In this document: positions 50,534 to 59,146 of the stretch, one piece after another
Layout of the letters: each line of letters begins with the position of its first letter
Position numbering within the stretch: the first letter of the stretch is position 1
The notes under the pieces: model-generated
What the model saw: the letters and a program-made list of their open reading frames with translations, nothing else
The model's database searches: none
Told to the model about the DNA's origin: nothing
Program-made: the position numbers and the translations under genes
Assembly: GCF_014207635.1 (NCBI RefSeq)
Contig: NZ_JACHIE010000001.1
Span: 186,001 to 250,000 of the forward strand
Source of the DNA: Acetobacter lovaniensis
Lineage (GTDB): Bacteria; Pseudomonadota; Alphaproteobacteria; Acetobacterales; Acetobacteraceae
Length of the DNA stretch: 64,000 bases
Reading direction: 5' to 3'

Positions 50534-51277
50534 ATGTCCACGGATACCAGGCATGACGAAAACGTGAAGAACGCAATGCGCAAAGGACTCCGCATTGTGG
50601 GCGATGTGCATGGGGATCTGGAAGCATTCCGCCATGCCGTGGCTACGGATCGTTTTATCATCCAGCTGGGTGATCTGGTGGATTACGGGCCAGACAGCGC
50701 AGGCGTTCTGCGCCTGATGCTCCAGGTCCAGCGTGAAGGGCGCGGGCTGTTCCTGATTGGCAACCACGACCGCAAGCTGGGGCGTGCGCTTATGGGCAAG
50801 AAGCTTCGCTCATCCCCCCATCTGGACGAAACGCTGGCCCAGCTGAGTACGCCGGATAACGTGGATGTCCTGCATGACGTGCTCCCCGCACTGGAACAGG
50901 CTCCGGCATGGCTGGTCATGGGACGGACCATTTTTGTGCATGGTGCGTTTGAGCCGCACATGCTGAACGAGCCCCCGCCCCCGCCGCTCGGGCGTGTCAC
51001 CTACCTGCTCTCCCGCGCACTGTTTGGCGAAACCACAAGCCGCATACAGGCCGATGGCTACCCCGAACGCACGCTCAACTGGGTCAACCACATTCCCAGC
51101 GGCTATACGGTTTACTGCGGCCACGACCAGCGCTCGACCAACGGCTGCCCCCTGACCATCCATGGCCGGGCCGGTGGGCGCGCCATATTTGTGGATACGG
51201 GCGCAGGCAAAGGTGGACATCTGGCATGGGTGGACCTGCCTTACCCGCCTGTGGAAGAAAAGCTTTTTGTCTGTTAA
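50534..51277 (+). CDS. Calcineurin-like metallophosphoesterase
   Basis: The 247-residue product carries the family motifs GDVHGD (23-28), GDLVDYGP, GNHD, and later HGAFE and a GHDQ stretch, so it is a two-metal phosphoesterase of the ApaH/PrpE/Ser-Thr phosphatase group. The substrate (dinucleoside polyphosphates or phosphoproteins) cannot be told. A stretch of Pro residues (PPPPPLG) lies mid-protein. The start is ATG 50534 with agggatgg upstream. It is divergent from aarC and lies 60 bp before the chorismate mutase gene. Confidence 0.83.
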   Translation: MSTDTRHDENVKNAMRKGLRIVGDVHGDLEAFRHAVATDRFIIQLGDLVDYGPDSAGVLRLMLQVQREGRGLFLIGNHDRKLGRALMGKKLRSSPHLDETLAQLSTPDNVDVLHDVLPALEQAPAWLVMGRTIFVHGAFEPHMLNEPPPPPLGRVTYLLSRALFGETTSRIQADGYPERTLNWVNHIPSGYTVYCGHDQRSTNGCPLTIHGRAGGRAIFVDTGAGKGGHLAWVDLPYPPVEEKLFVC

Positions 51278-51337
51278 CGTCCGGGCGTTACACATTTATA
51301 ACGATCCCATGATGTTCTTTACCAGCAGCCAGAGACC

Positions 51338-51667
51338 TTGATCACCGTGACAAATCAGCCGTGCCCCCCGGAAGCCCTGCAGGACCTCCGCCGCAGCATA
51401 GACAATATTGACGCAGCTCTTGTGGCCATGCTGGCAGAACGCTTCCGCTGCACCAAAGCGGTGGGAGCCCTCAAGGCTCTGTACAAGCTCCCCCCTGCGG
51501 ACCCCGCGCGTGAGACCCAGCAGATTGCGCGCCTGCGCCGCCTTGCGGAAGATGCACATCTTGACCCTGATTTTGCGGAGAAGTTCCTCAACTTCATCAT
51601 CCATGAGGTGATCCGCCACCATGAGGCCATCGCACTTGCGGCGGTTCCCCACTCATCATCCCCATAA
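51338..51667 (+). CDS. Chorismate mutase (AroQ class)
   Basis: The 109-residue helical product has the AroQ pattern LRRSIDNIDAALVAMLAERF with the active-site Arg, Asp and Arg, followed by KAVGALK and a long helix with FLNFIIHEVIRHH. It would turn chorismate to prephenate on the way to phenylalanine and tyrosine. The start could be TTG 51338 or GTG 51347; there is no in-frame ATG, which suggests low expression. It precedes sixA by 14 bp, so the two are probably cotranscribed. In PchB-type proteins the same fold acts as isochorismate pyruvate lyase, but no siderophore genes are near. Confidence 0.85.
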   Translation: MITVTNQPCPPEALQDLRRSIDNIDAALVAMLAERFRCTKAVGALKALYKLPPADPARETQQIARLRRLAEDAHLDPDFAEKFLNFIIHEVIRHHEAIALAAVPHSSSP

Positions 51668-51681
51668 CATCATGTGATTCC

Positions 51682-52227
51682 ATGTCTGCTCTCTCAACAC
51701 CCCGCCGCCTGATCCTGCTCCGTCATGCGGAGGCGGTTGCACCTGATCCGGGCAATTTTTCTGTCGAATCAGACATGGCGCGCCCATTGACCCAAGATGG
51801 CGAACACGCCGCCATGCGGTGCGGGATGTGGCTCCACCAGAATGGACTGGCCCCCGATGCAGTCCTGTGCAGCCCGGCGGCAAGAACACAGCAGACCTTT
51901 TCCGCCGTGCAGAGCGCCCTCCCCCCTTCCAGCGCAGATACCGTGTTTTTACGCCCCGAAATATACGAGGCCGACCTTGATAGCCTGATCAGGGTGCTCC
52001 GGCAGGCACCGCCTCAGGCCCGCACGATTCTACTGGTCGGGCATAATCCCGGCATTTCAGACTTTGCGCGCTGGCTGGATGGCAGGAACGAAATGCTTGA
52101 TCAGGGATTCGCTCCGGCTTCACTCGCAGTCTTCGAGATGATCGGCAGCGACCTTGTTCCCGACCAGACCTCCTGGGCAAACTGTGACAGTCTGAGCCTC
52201 ACTTTGCACACATTCACGCGACCCTGA
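51682..52227 (+). CDS. sixA: SixA-like phosphohistidine phosphatase (AarB homologue)
   Basis: The 181-residue product is a histidine phosphatase superfamily member with the RHAEA catalytic motif near residue 14 and the second His in LVGHNPG (about 113-119). In E. coli SixA dephosphorylates phosphohistidine domains. In A. aceti the sixA-like gene is the middle gene of the aar locus, and here it lies directly upstream of the AarA-type citrate synthase. The 150 bp between them contain a hairpin. A role in acetate metabolism is inferred from context only. Confidence 0.85.
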   Translation: MSALSTPRRLILLRHAEAVAPDPGNFSVESDMARPLTQDGEHAAMRCGMWLHQNGLAPDAVLCSPAARTQQTFSAVQSALPPSSADTVFLRPEIYEADLDSLIRVLRQAPPQARTILLVGHNPGISDFARWLDGRNEMLDQGFAPASLAVFEMIGSDLVPDQTSWANCDSLSLTLHTFTRP

Positions 52228-52257
52228 GAGAAAAAATCCCGGTTTTCTGCCGATGTG

Positions 52258-52275
52258 CGCGCGTGATAACGCGCG
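52258..52275 (+). other. GC-rich hairpin between sixA and citrate synthase
   Basis: A perfect 7-bp stem (52258-52264 with 52269-52275) with a GATA loop lies 31 bp after sixA. It is followed only by a weak T-rich stretch, so it may partly terminate the sixA transcript before the citrate synthase promoter. Confidence 0.4.
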
Positions 52276-52377
52276 GTTTATCAGGATGAACCTTTTTGTT
52301 TGCTCCTGAATGGGAGACAACACTCAAACAGCAGGCCGCAGCCGCGACCGTGACCCCATTATGCAAAAGGAAACACC

Positions 52378-53688
52378 ATGAGCGTGTCGCAGAACGAGGG
52401 TAAGCAGTCCACCGCTACCATTTCGATCGGTGGCAAAACCGCCGAGATGCCCGTACTTTCTGGCAACCTTGGGCCGGATGTTATTGATATTCGCAGGCTG
52501 CCCTCGGAACTGGGCGTGTTCACGTTCGACCCCGGTTACGGCGAGACGGCCTCCTGCAACAGCAAGATCACCTTTATTGATGGTGACAAGGGCATCCTGC
52601 TACACCGTGGCTACCCTATTGCCCAACTGGCGGAAAATGCTTCCTACGAAGAGGTAATCTACCTCCTGCTCAATGGCGAACTGCCCAACAAGACGCAGTA
52701 CGACGCTTTTTCCACCACGCTGACAAACCATACCCTGCTCCATGAGCAGATCCGCAACTTCTTTAACGGCTTCAGGCGTGATGCCCACCCCATGGCCATT
52801 CTGTGTGGCACGGTTGGCGCTCTTTCTGCCTTTTACCCTGATGCCAGCGACATCGCCATTCCCGCAAACCGGGAACTGGCCGCCATGCGCCTGATCGCCA
52901 AAATCCCGACCATTGCGGCCTGGGCTTACAAATACACACAGGGCGATGCCTTTATTTACCCGCGGAATGACCTGAACTACGCGGAAAACTTTCTGTCCAT
53001 GATGTTCGCGCGCATGTCCGAACCCTACAAGGTCAACCCCGTTCTGGCCCGCGCCATGAACCGGATCCTGATCCTGCATGCCGATCATGAGCAGAACGCT
53101 TCCACCTCCACCGTGCGTCTGGCAGGCTCCACCGGGGCCAACCCGTTTGCCTGTATTGCCGCAGGCATTGCCGCCCTGTGGGGACCCGCCCATGGCGGGG
53201 CCAATGAAGCCGTGCTGAAAATGCTGGCCCATATTGGCAAAAAAGAAAACATTCCGGCCTTTATCGCTCAGGTCAAAGACAAGAACAGCGGCGTCAAGCT
53301 CATGGGCTTTGGCCACCGCGTTTACAAGAACTTCGACCCGCGCGCCAAAATCATGCAGCAGACCTGCCACGAAGTTCTCAAAGAACTGGGCATCAAGGAT
53401 GATCCGCTGCTTGATCTGGCAGTCGAGCTTGAAAACATTGCACTCAGCGACGACTACTTCGTGCAGCGTAAGCTCTACCCCAACGTGGACTTCTATTCCG
53501 GCATTATCCTCAAGGCCATGGGCATTCCCACCAGCATGTTTACCGTGCTGTTTGCGGTTGCGCGCACTACCGGCTGGGTAAGCCAGTGGAAAGAAATGAT
53601 CGAGGAACCGGGCCAGCGTATCAGCCGCCCACGCCAGTTGTATCTGGGTGCTACGGAGCGGGATTTTGTCCCCTTCAGCAAGCGCTAA
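52378..53688 (+). CDS. aarA: Citrate synthase AarA
   Basis: Citrate synthase condenses acetyl-CoA and oxaloacetate. The 436-residue product is a type II (hexameric, NADH-sensitive group) enzyme with catalytic His272 (GPAHGG), His313 (MGFGHRVY) and Asp371 (VDFYSG). Its length and sequence match AarA of A. aceti, where it confers acetic acid resistance together with AarC. ATG 52378 has aaaagga upstream. A strong terminator follows 28 bp after the stop, so the gene can be expressed alone at a high level. Confidence 0.96.
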   Translation: MSVSQNEGKQSTATISIGGKTAEMPVLSGNLGPDVIDIRRLPSELGVFTFDPGYGETASCNSKITFIDGDKGILLHRGYPIAQLAENASYEEVIYLLLNGELPNKTQYDAFSTTLTNHTLLHEQIRNFFNGFRRDAHPMAILCGTVGALSAFYPDASDIAIPANRELAAMRLIAKIPTIAAWAYKYTQGDAFIYPRNDLNYAENFLSMMFARMSEPYKVNPVLARAMNRILILHADHEQNASTSTVRLAGSTGANPFACIAAGIAALWGPAHGGANEAVLKMLAHIGKKENIPAFIAQVKDKNSGVKLMGFGHRVYKNFDPRAKIMQQTCHEVLKELGIKDDPLLDLAVELENIALSDDYFVQRKLYPNVDFYSGIILKAMGIPTSMFTVLFAVARTTGWVSQWKEMIEEPGQRISRPRQLYLGATERDFVPFSKR

Positions 53689-53715
53689 AAGCTGATTGCT
53701 CTGGTGTTATGAGAA

Positions 53716-53747
53716 ACTGGTCCGCGGCAACGCGGGCCAGTTTTTTT
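53716..53747 (+). terminator. Rho-independent terminator of citrate synthase
   Basis: A 10-bp stem (53717-53726 with 53731-53740, one G-T pair) with a GCAA loop is followed by seven T residues. It lies 28 bp after the stop codon of the citrate synthase gene. Confidence 0.92.
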
Positions 53748-53791
53748 ATTCATGACAGAAACCAGACTAACGCCGTACCGTTATCAACCAT

Positions 53792-53828
53792 AAAAAAAGC
53801 GGATGCTCATGTCCCCATGAGCATCCGC
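53792..53828 (-). terminator. Rho-independent terminator of the small minus-strand gene
   Basis: A perfect 13-bp stem (53799-53811 with 53816-53828) has a 4-base loop. On the minus strand it is followed by seven U residues (A at 53792-53798 on the plus strand). It lies 53 bp beyond the stop of the gene at 53882-54190, which supports that gene being transcribed. Confidence 0.9.
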
Positions 53829-53881
53829 CAAATCTGTCCTGTGCTGTCGGCCAACCAGACGGACCGCTCACACCCGATTAC

Positions 53882-54190
53882 TTAGCTACAGTTACATCCG
53901 GCGGTCGGGCCATCTACCTTGCGCACCATATGATGGTCAATCCATTCGGAGACCAGCATGCGCGCTTCGCTCAAAGACGATTCGGGGTGATGAATACGGT
54001 ACAGAGTGGTGCAGGCGTTAAACGCAGCAACATCCGCCGTACCCACTTCGCGTAGTTCTGTGTAAGCCGTGATGACGGCCCGCTCGCATTTTCGTGCGAT
54101 CCGACTTGCTTCCATAGCCACGACATTCACCCTTAACTGATAATCGATCTCAACTTCGGCAATTAGACGCCACATCCAGCCCCAACGCAA
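53882..54190 (-). CDS. Small protein of unknown function
   Basis: The frame gives up to 102 residues, mostly helical, with the segment MEASRIARKCERAVITAYTE, then HHPESSLSEAR and a C-terminus GCNCS. I recognise no family. The real start is uncertain: ATG 54115 has an aagggtga site 11 bases upstream and would give 77 residues, and ATG 54175 is also possible. The strong terminator downstream and an AT-rich 200-bp upstream region shared with pyrE support a real transcript. The two closely spaced cysteines at the end could bind metal, but that is a guess. Confidence 0.6.
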   Translation of the reverse strand: MRWGWMWRLIAEVEIDYQLRVNVVAMEASRIARKCERAVITAYTELREVGTADVAAFNACTTLYRIHHPESSLSEARMLVSEWIDHHMVRKVDGPTAGCNCS

Positions 54191-54392
54191 GGATTAAGTT
54201 CTATTTTACTTTACACATAAAATCACAATCTGCTTGTGTCCGTTGTTTTGCTGTCCCGTGCATAAATCCTCCTTATTAACGGCCCATACTGTGCAGCAAA
54301 TCACATATACAGGCAGATGAGGCATGGATTTTCGGCCCGGCTAGAGGTATGCCAATCCAACTTTAACCACCATAACTTTCAAGGAATCTGCC

Positions 54393-55145
54393 ATGATGTC
54401 GCCAGCAGGCATTGCCTCTCCCACCGGAGAGTCCAGCGAATGGGATCGTGACGCCGCCCTGACCACCGCACGCCTGCTGCTTGAAATCAAGGCAGTCAAT
54501 TTTCGCCCTGAAGACCCCTACACCCTGACATCTGGCTGGAAATCCCCTGTTTATATTGATTGCCGCCGGATTATTTTCTTCCCGCGCGCGCGCGCAAAAA
54601 TTGTGGAACTAGGCGTAGAAAAAATTGGCCGCCACGTTGGCTACGAAAGTCTGGAAGCCATTGTAGGGGGCGAAACAGCCGGTATTCCGTTTGCCGCATG
54701 GATGGCTGATCGCATGCTGTTGCCCATGGCCTATGTGCGCAAAAAGCCCAAGGGTTTTGGCCGCAACGCCCAGATTGAAGGCGACGTACCCGAAAACATG
54801 CGGACCCTGCTGGTGGAAGACCTGACCACAGATGGCGCATCCAAGGTGCAGTTCGCCAATGCCCTGCGCAATGCAGGCGCCATTGTGAACCATGCCTTTG
54901 TGGTGTTCTATTACGGCGTTTTCCCCGGTGCCCAGCAGACGCTGACAGACATGAACGTGGCCCTGCACTCCCTGTGCACATGGTGGGATGTGCTTGAAGC
55001 CTGCGCGAGCCGCCCGTATTTCTCCGAAGAAGCGGCATCTGAAGTCCGCCGCTTTCTGGAAGACCCCTGTGGCTGGTCCGCCCGCCGTGGCGGCGTAGGC
55101 AGTCTGGAAGAAGCCGCCGCGTTCAAGGCGCGCAAGGACAAATAA
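54393..55145 (+). CDS. pyrE: Orotate phosphoribosyltransferase PyrE
   Basis: PyrE joins orotate and PRPP to make orotidine 5'-monophosphate. The 250-residue product carries the PRPP-binding motif LLVEDLTTDGAS (about 140-151), the YTLTSGWKSPVYIDCR stretch and the catalytic loop KKPKGFG. The N-terminus is about 15 residues longer than needed. The 202-bp gap upstream is AT-rich and divergent from the small unknown gene. pyrE ends 4 bp before murI. Confidence 0.94.
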   Translation: MMSPAGIASPTGESSEWDRDAALTTARLLLEIKAVNFRPEDPYTLTSGWKSPVYIDCRRIIFFPRARAKIVELGVEKIGRHVGYESLEAIVGGETAGIPFAAWMADRMLLPMAYVRKKPKGFGRNAQIEGDVPENMRTLLVEDLTTDGASKVQFANALRNAGAIVNHAFVVFYYGVFPGAQQTLTDMNVALHSLCTWWDVLEACASRPYFSEEAASEVRRFLEDPCGWSARRGGVGSLEEAAAFKARKDK

Positions 55146-55149
55146 CACC

Positions 55150-56013
55150 GTGCAGACGACTGGCCCCGCACTGACTGGCCCCTACCGTGTTCTGGCGTTT
55201 GATTCAGGCATTGGTGGGTTGGGCATTGTGCGGGCCATTCGGGCACATGCCCCTTCGGTCAAGGTAGACTATCTGGCCGACACCGCCGTTTTTCCATACG
55301 GTGAGCAGGATGATGCGGTCCTGACCCAACGCATTATTTCCCTTCTTTCCCGCGCAGTTGAACGCCTGCGGCCACAGGCAGTTGTCATTGCCTGCAACAC
55401 GGCCAGCACTCTGGCGCTGGACGCCCTGCGCGCCACCTGCCCCAGCCTGCCGTTTATTGGCTGTGTGCCCCCCATCCGCTGGGCGGCACGCCAGACAGAA
55501 ACCGGTGTTATCGGCCTGCTGGCCACCCGGGCAACCATCCGCCGCCCCTACCTGTCCCGCCTGCACACGCTATATGCGCCGGAATGCACGCTCATCGCCC
55601 ATGCGGCACCACATCTGGCCAGCTATGCCGAGCAGGTTTTTCGCGGACGCTCCGTACCTGATGATCTTGTTTATAAAGATATTGAGGGCCTGCTCAGCCA
55701 CCCGGACTCCGCACGGCTTGATGCCGTGGGCCTCGGGTGCACCCATTACACATTCATGCTTGACCAGCTACGCAGGATAACCCCGGCAGGCATGGTATGG
55801 CTGGACCCGGCAGACGCGGTCGCACGGCAGACCTGCACGGTTTTGCAAACCCTGCCCCCCATGCCCAGATCAGACACACAACCAGAGCAGGCATGGTTTA
55901 CGGCCATGCCAACCGACGCAGCCGCCCTGAGCGCGCATCTACCCGCCTTTGGTTTTAACCAGATTACACTATGGCCCGAACCGGCAAACCAGCAACGTGC
56001 CTGCTCGGCCTGA
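55150..56013 (+). CDS. murI: Glutamate racemase MurI
   Basis: MurI supplies D-glutamate for peptidoglycan. The 287-residue product has the catalytic cysteines Cys82 (ACNTAS) and Cys197 (GLGCTHY), the N-terminal FDSGIGGLG motif and the VFPYG segment. The start is a GTG at 55150, 4 bp after the pyrE stop, so the genes are coupled. After it, 90 bp with nested hairpins separate it from convergent ispB-like gene. Confidence 0.93.
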   Translation: MQTTGPALTGPYRVLAFDSGIGGLGIVRAIRAHAPSVKVDYLADTAVFPYGEQDDAVLTQRIISLLSRAVERLRPQAVVIACNTASTLALDALRATCPSLPFIGCVPPIRWAARQTETGVIGLLATRATIRRPYLSRLHTLYAPECTLIAHAAPHLASYAEQVFRGRSVPDDLVYKDIEGLLSHPDSARLDAVGLGCTHYTFMLDQLRRITPAGMVWLDPADAVARQTCTVLQTLPPMPRSDTQPEQAWFTAMPTDAAALSAHLPAFGFNQITLWPEPANQQRACSA

Positions 56014-56042
56014 ACGCGGGATCATTCTGGCGGACAGATAAA

Positions 56043-56093
56043 GGCCGTTTGAGCATTACAATCGGCATTTTTACCGATCCTGCCAAAACGGCC
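56043..56093. terminator. Nested hairpins between murI and the polyprenyl synthase
   Basis: An outer 8-bp stem (56043-56050 with 56086-56093) encloses an inner 5-bp stem (56061-56065 with 56074-56078) with a T-rich loop. It sits between two convergent genes and may end both transcripts. Confidence 0.35.
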
Positions 56094-56103
56094 ACAGGCC
56101 AGC

Positions 56104-57147
56104 CTAGCTTGCGCGGCTGGCGGAATAACTCGCGGTTTCGAGCAACAGGGTCTTAAGCTCGTTATCAGGGAAGCCCTGCAACGCCTGACGGGCCAATGTG
56201 GCGTATTCTTCCGCCTTGGCCAGTGTCACACCAATCGCATTGGTCTGGGCAATAAGAGCCAGTGCGGCATCCAGATCTTCGGGCTGCTGTTCGCACTCCT
56301 CAATCACACGCCGCCAGAATACGCGGTCCTGCTCGCTGCCTGCCTCGTACGCTGCCAGCACTGGCAGTGTAACCTTGCCTTCCTTGAAGTCGTCCCCGAC
56401 CTCCTTACCCAGCACGGCCTGATCAGCCGAGTAGTCCAGTGCATCATCCACCAGTTGGAACGCCATGCCCAGATTGGCGCCGTAAACACGCAGGGCCTCA
56501 CGCTCGGCAGGGGTAACGTCCCCTATGATAGCACCAGATTCACATGCGGCCGCGAACAGCGCCGCTGTTTTGCCATAAATAACCTGAAGATACTGCTCAA
56601 CAGAAGTGGAAAGGTCGTTCTGCGTGGTCATCTGCATAACCTCGCCTTCCGCCAGCGTAGCCGATGCAGCAGAGAGAATCGCCATGACATCCAGCGAGGC
56701 GTCAGCCGTAAGAATCTGGAACGACCGGGCAAACAGGAAGTCCCCCACCAGCACGGACGCCTTGTTGCCAAAAATGGCGTTGGCACTGGCCAGACCACGC
56801 CGTAACTGGCTGTCATCCACAACATCATCATGCAGCAGTGTTGCTGTATGAATGAACTCGACACAGGCGGCAATTTCCACATGCCGCATGCGCCCGTCCT
56901 GATTGTTGTAGCCACACAGCCGCGCAGAAGCGAGGGTGAGCAGTGGCCGCAGCCTCTTGCCGCCAGCGGCCACAAGATGCGCAGCTAACTGCGGAATAAG
57001 CGCTACGGAGCTTTGCATGCGGTCCACAATGACCTGATTACATGCCTGCATATCCGCAGCGAGATAATCAGCCAGCGCCTTAAGGCCAGCTTCCCCTGGT
57101 TTACTCACAGAAACTCCAGATCCATGCTGGCTCGCGGCACTGTCCAT
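56104..57147 (-). CDS. ispB: Polyprenyl (octaprenyl/decaprenyl) diphosphate synthase
   Basis: This trans-prenyltransferase makes the long isoprenoid tail of ubiquinone. The 347-residue product has the first Asp-rich motif in LLHDDVVDD, GGKRLRP, the second Asp-rich motif LVDDALDY and GKTAALF. The chain length cannot be read with certainty; Acetobacter uses Q9 and Gluconacetobacter-type genera Q10, so nonaprenyl or decaprenyl products are likely. ATG 57147 is preferred to the TTG at 57174. It is divergent from the methyltransferase gene across 128 bp. Confidence 0.9.
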   Translation of the reverse strand: MDSAASQHGSGVSVSKPGEAGLKALADYLAADMQACNQVIVDRMQSSVALIPQLAAHLVAAGGKRLRPLLTLASARLCGYNNQDGRMRHVEIAACVEFIHTATLLHDDVVDDSQLRRGLASANAIFGNKASVLVGDFLFARSFQILTADASLDVMAILSAASATLAEGEVMQMTTQNDLSTSVEQYLQVIYGKTAALFAAACESGAIIGDVTPAEREALRVYGANLGMAFQLVDDALDYSADQAVLGKEVGDDFKEGKVTLPVLAAYEAGSEQDRVFWRRVIEECEQQPEDLDAALALIAQTNAIGVTLAKAEEYATLARQALQGFPDNELKTLLLETASYSASRAS

Positions 57148-57275
57148 TTCCGACAGACTGACTGCAACACCCAAATGCTATTCCCCCAGCCTCGGGATGA
57201 GTTGACGTCCTCTTATATGCGAGGCACCTGAAAAACGGTCAAGCACCAACACATTCAAGCCAGCCAGATACAGCG

Positions 57276-58031
57276 ATGCAGCAAGCCCCATCACTCCACC
57301 TTCCACCGACCTCGCAAGGCACTCTTTTGCGTGGACGTATCGCTTACAGCCAGTTCCAGCAAGGCTACCGCACAGGGCTTGAGCCCATTCTGATGGCTGC
57401 GGCCGTAGCCGCGCGCCCGGGCCAGCATGTGCTCGAAATCGGCTGCGGAGCCGGTGCAGGGCTGTTATGCCTGATGCACCGCGTACCAGACCTGCACGGA
57501 ACAGGGGTGGAGAAAGACTCCGAAACAGCGGCACTGGCCCGCACCAACCTGCTCGCCAACAAACAGGTGCAAGCGTCGGTAATTACAGCATCTTTCCCCG
57601 AAGGGGTGCCCGACCTCCTGCGGTTTGACCACTGCATGACCAACCCGCCATGGCATGCCCCCACCGGCACCGCCTCACCCGAGCCGCGCCGGGACCTTGC
57701 CCGCAGGATGGACATGCAGACCCTGCCACTCTGGATTAAGGGAGCCGCTGCCGTTTTGCGCCATAAAGGCAGCCTGACGCTCGCACTCCCCACAGCCCTG
57801 ACCGACAGGGCCATAGCGGAGCTGAGCGCCCATGGTTTTGGGGGTGTAACCCTTTACCCCTTCTGGCCCAAAACAGGCCGGGAAGCGCGTATCCTGCTTA
57901 TTCAGGCCAAACTGGGCGTTAAAAGCCCCGCCCGTGTACTGTCTGGCCTGACACTACACGAAGCGGACGGTGCCTTTACCCCTCAGGCGCGCGATGTGCT
58001 GGAAAACGGCACGGCCCTGCCGGGCCTGTAA
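57276..58031 (+). CDS. TrmN6-like N6-adenine methyltransferase
   Basis: The 251-residue product is a class I SAM-dependent methyltransferase with LEIGCGAGAG (about 53-62) and the N-P-P-W motif (about 127-130) found in N6-adenine methyltransferases. The RIAYSQFQQGYRTGLEPILMAA segment is typical of the YfiC/TrmN6 family, which modifies A37 of tRNA-Val. It stands between divergent ispB and convergent nrdB (21 bp from the nrdB stop). Confidence 0.85.
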   Translation: MQQAPSLHLPPTSQGTLLRGRIAYSQFQQGYRTGLEPILMAAAVAARPGQHVLEIGCGAGAGLLCLMHRVPDLHGTGVEKDSETAALARTNLLANKQVQASVITASFPEGVPDLLRFDHCMTNPPWHAPTGTASPEPRRDLARRMDMQTLPLWIKGAAAVLRHKGSLTLALPTALTDRAIAELSAHGFGGVTLYPFWPKTGREARILLIQAKLGVKSPARVLSGLTLHEADGAFTPQARDVLENGTALPGL

Positions 58032-58052
58032 ACCCGCTCCCTCCGCCCGATA

Positions 58053-59069
58053 TTACGAGAAGACAGAGCTTTCAAACGCTTCTTCCCACGTGCCCAGGGT
58101 GGAGGCACGGCTGTATTCGGTCGAGCGGTTTTCAAAGAAGTTGGCGTGTTCGACCGCATTGAGCATATCGTCCAGCCAGGGCAGCGGGTTTGTGGTCGTG
58201 TTGTAAACCGGGTCCAGCCCAAGCTGGGTCAGGCGGCGGTCGGCAATAAAGTGGATGTAGGTTTTAACCTGTGCGGCATCCAGCCCTTCTACCGGCCCCA
58301 TTTCAAACGCCAGATCAATAAAGGCCTCTTCGTGCTCCACAATGGTTTTGCAGATCTCGGTCAGTTCCTGCCGCAACTTATCGGTCCAGATATGCGGGTT
58401 TTCCTGAATGAACACGCGGAACAGGCGGATAATGGACAGGCAATGCAGGGTTTCGTCCCGCACCGACCAAGACACGATCTGCCCCATACCCTTGAGCTTG
58501 TTAAAGCGCGGGAAGTTGAGCAGGATGGCAAAGGAGGCAAACAGCTGTAGCCCTTCGGTGAACGCGCCAAAGGCTGCCAGTGTTTTTGCGATTTCATGCT
58601 TGCTGTCCACATTGAAGGACTGCATGTAATCGTATTTATCCTTCATTTCCTTGTACTTAAGGAATGCGGAATATTCCTCCTCGGGCATGCCGAGCGTATC
58701 CAGAAGGTGGCTGTAAGCTGCAATATGGATGGTCTCGATATTGGAAAAAGCCGAGAGCATCATCAGCACTTCAGTCGGTTTGAAAACCCGGCTGTAGTGC
58801 TTCATGTAACAGTTGTTCACTTCCACATCCGACTGGGTGAAGAAGCGAAAAATCTGGGTCACAAGGTGGCGCTCGCTCTCGTTGAGCACGCGGTGCCAGT
58901 CTTTTACGTCATCAGCCAGAGGCACTTCTTCGGGCAGCCAGTGTACGCGCTGCTGCGTCAGCCACGCATCATACGCCCACGGGTACCGAAATGGCTTGTA
59001 CACCGGATTGGCTGTTAGCAGGTCAAAACGCTCTTCCTGCGGCTGCTGGCTGGCTTTATGCTCGCTCAT
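58053..59069 (-). CDS. nrdB: Ribonucleotide reductase small subunit NrdB
   Basis: NrdB carries the diiron-tyrosyl cofactor of class I ribonucleotide reductase. The 338-residue product shows the metal ligands Asp81, Glu112, His115, Glu172, Glu206 and His209 (ETIH and RDETLH), and Tyr119, which is in the position of the E. coli radical Tyr122. ATG 59069 follows a strong ggagg site. It lies 77 bp after nrdA. The C-terminal tail for docking on NrdA is short. There is no N-terminal ATP-cone. Confidence 0.95.
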   Translation of the reverse strand: MSEHKASQQPQEERFDLLTANPVYKPFRYPWAYDAWLTQQRVHWLPEEVPLADDVKDWHRVLNESERHLVTQIFRFFTQSDVEVNNCYMKHYSRVFKPTEVLMMLSAFSNIETIHIAAYSHLLDTLGMPEEEYSAFLKYKEMKDKYDYMQSFNVDSKHEIAKTLAAFGAFTEGLQLFASFAILLNFPRFNKLKGMGQIVSWSVRDETLHCLSIIRLFRVFIQENPHIWTDKLRQELTEICKTIVEHEEAFIDLAFEMGPVEGLDAAQVKTYIHFIADRRLTQLGLDPVYNTTTNPLPWLDDMLNAVEHANFFENRSTEYSRASTLGTWEEAFESSVFS

Positions 59070-59146
59070 GATGCCTCCATCGGGCGGCACTCCCCGAGGT
59101 GGCCGCCTCTCGACTTTTTACAAAACAGACCCTGACCAGCCTGCCC

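Noticed and set aside
52301-52315. 15-bp identity with 61031-61045
   Set aside because: One copy is in the citrate synthase leader and the other inside nrdA coding sequence. There is no shared context, so I treat it as chance.
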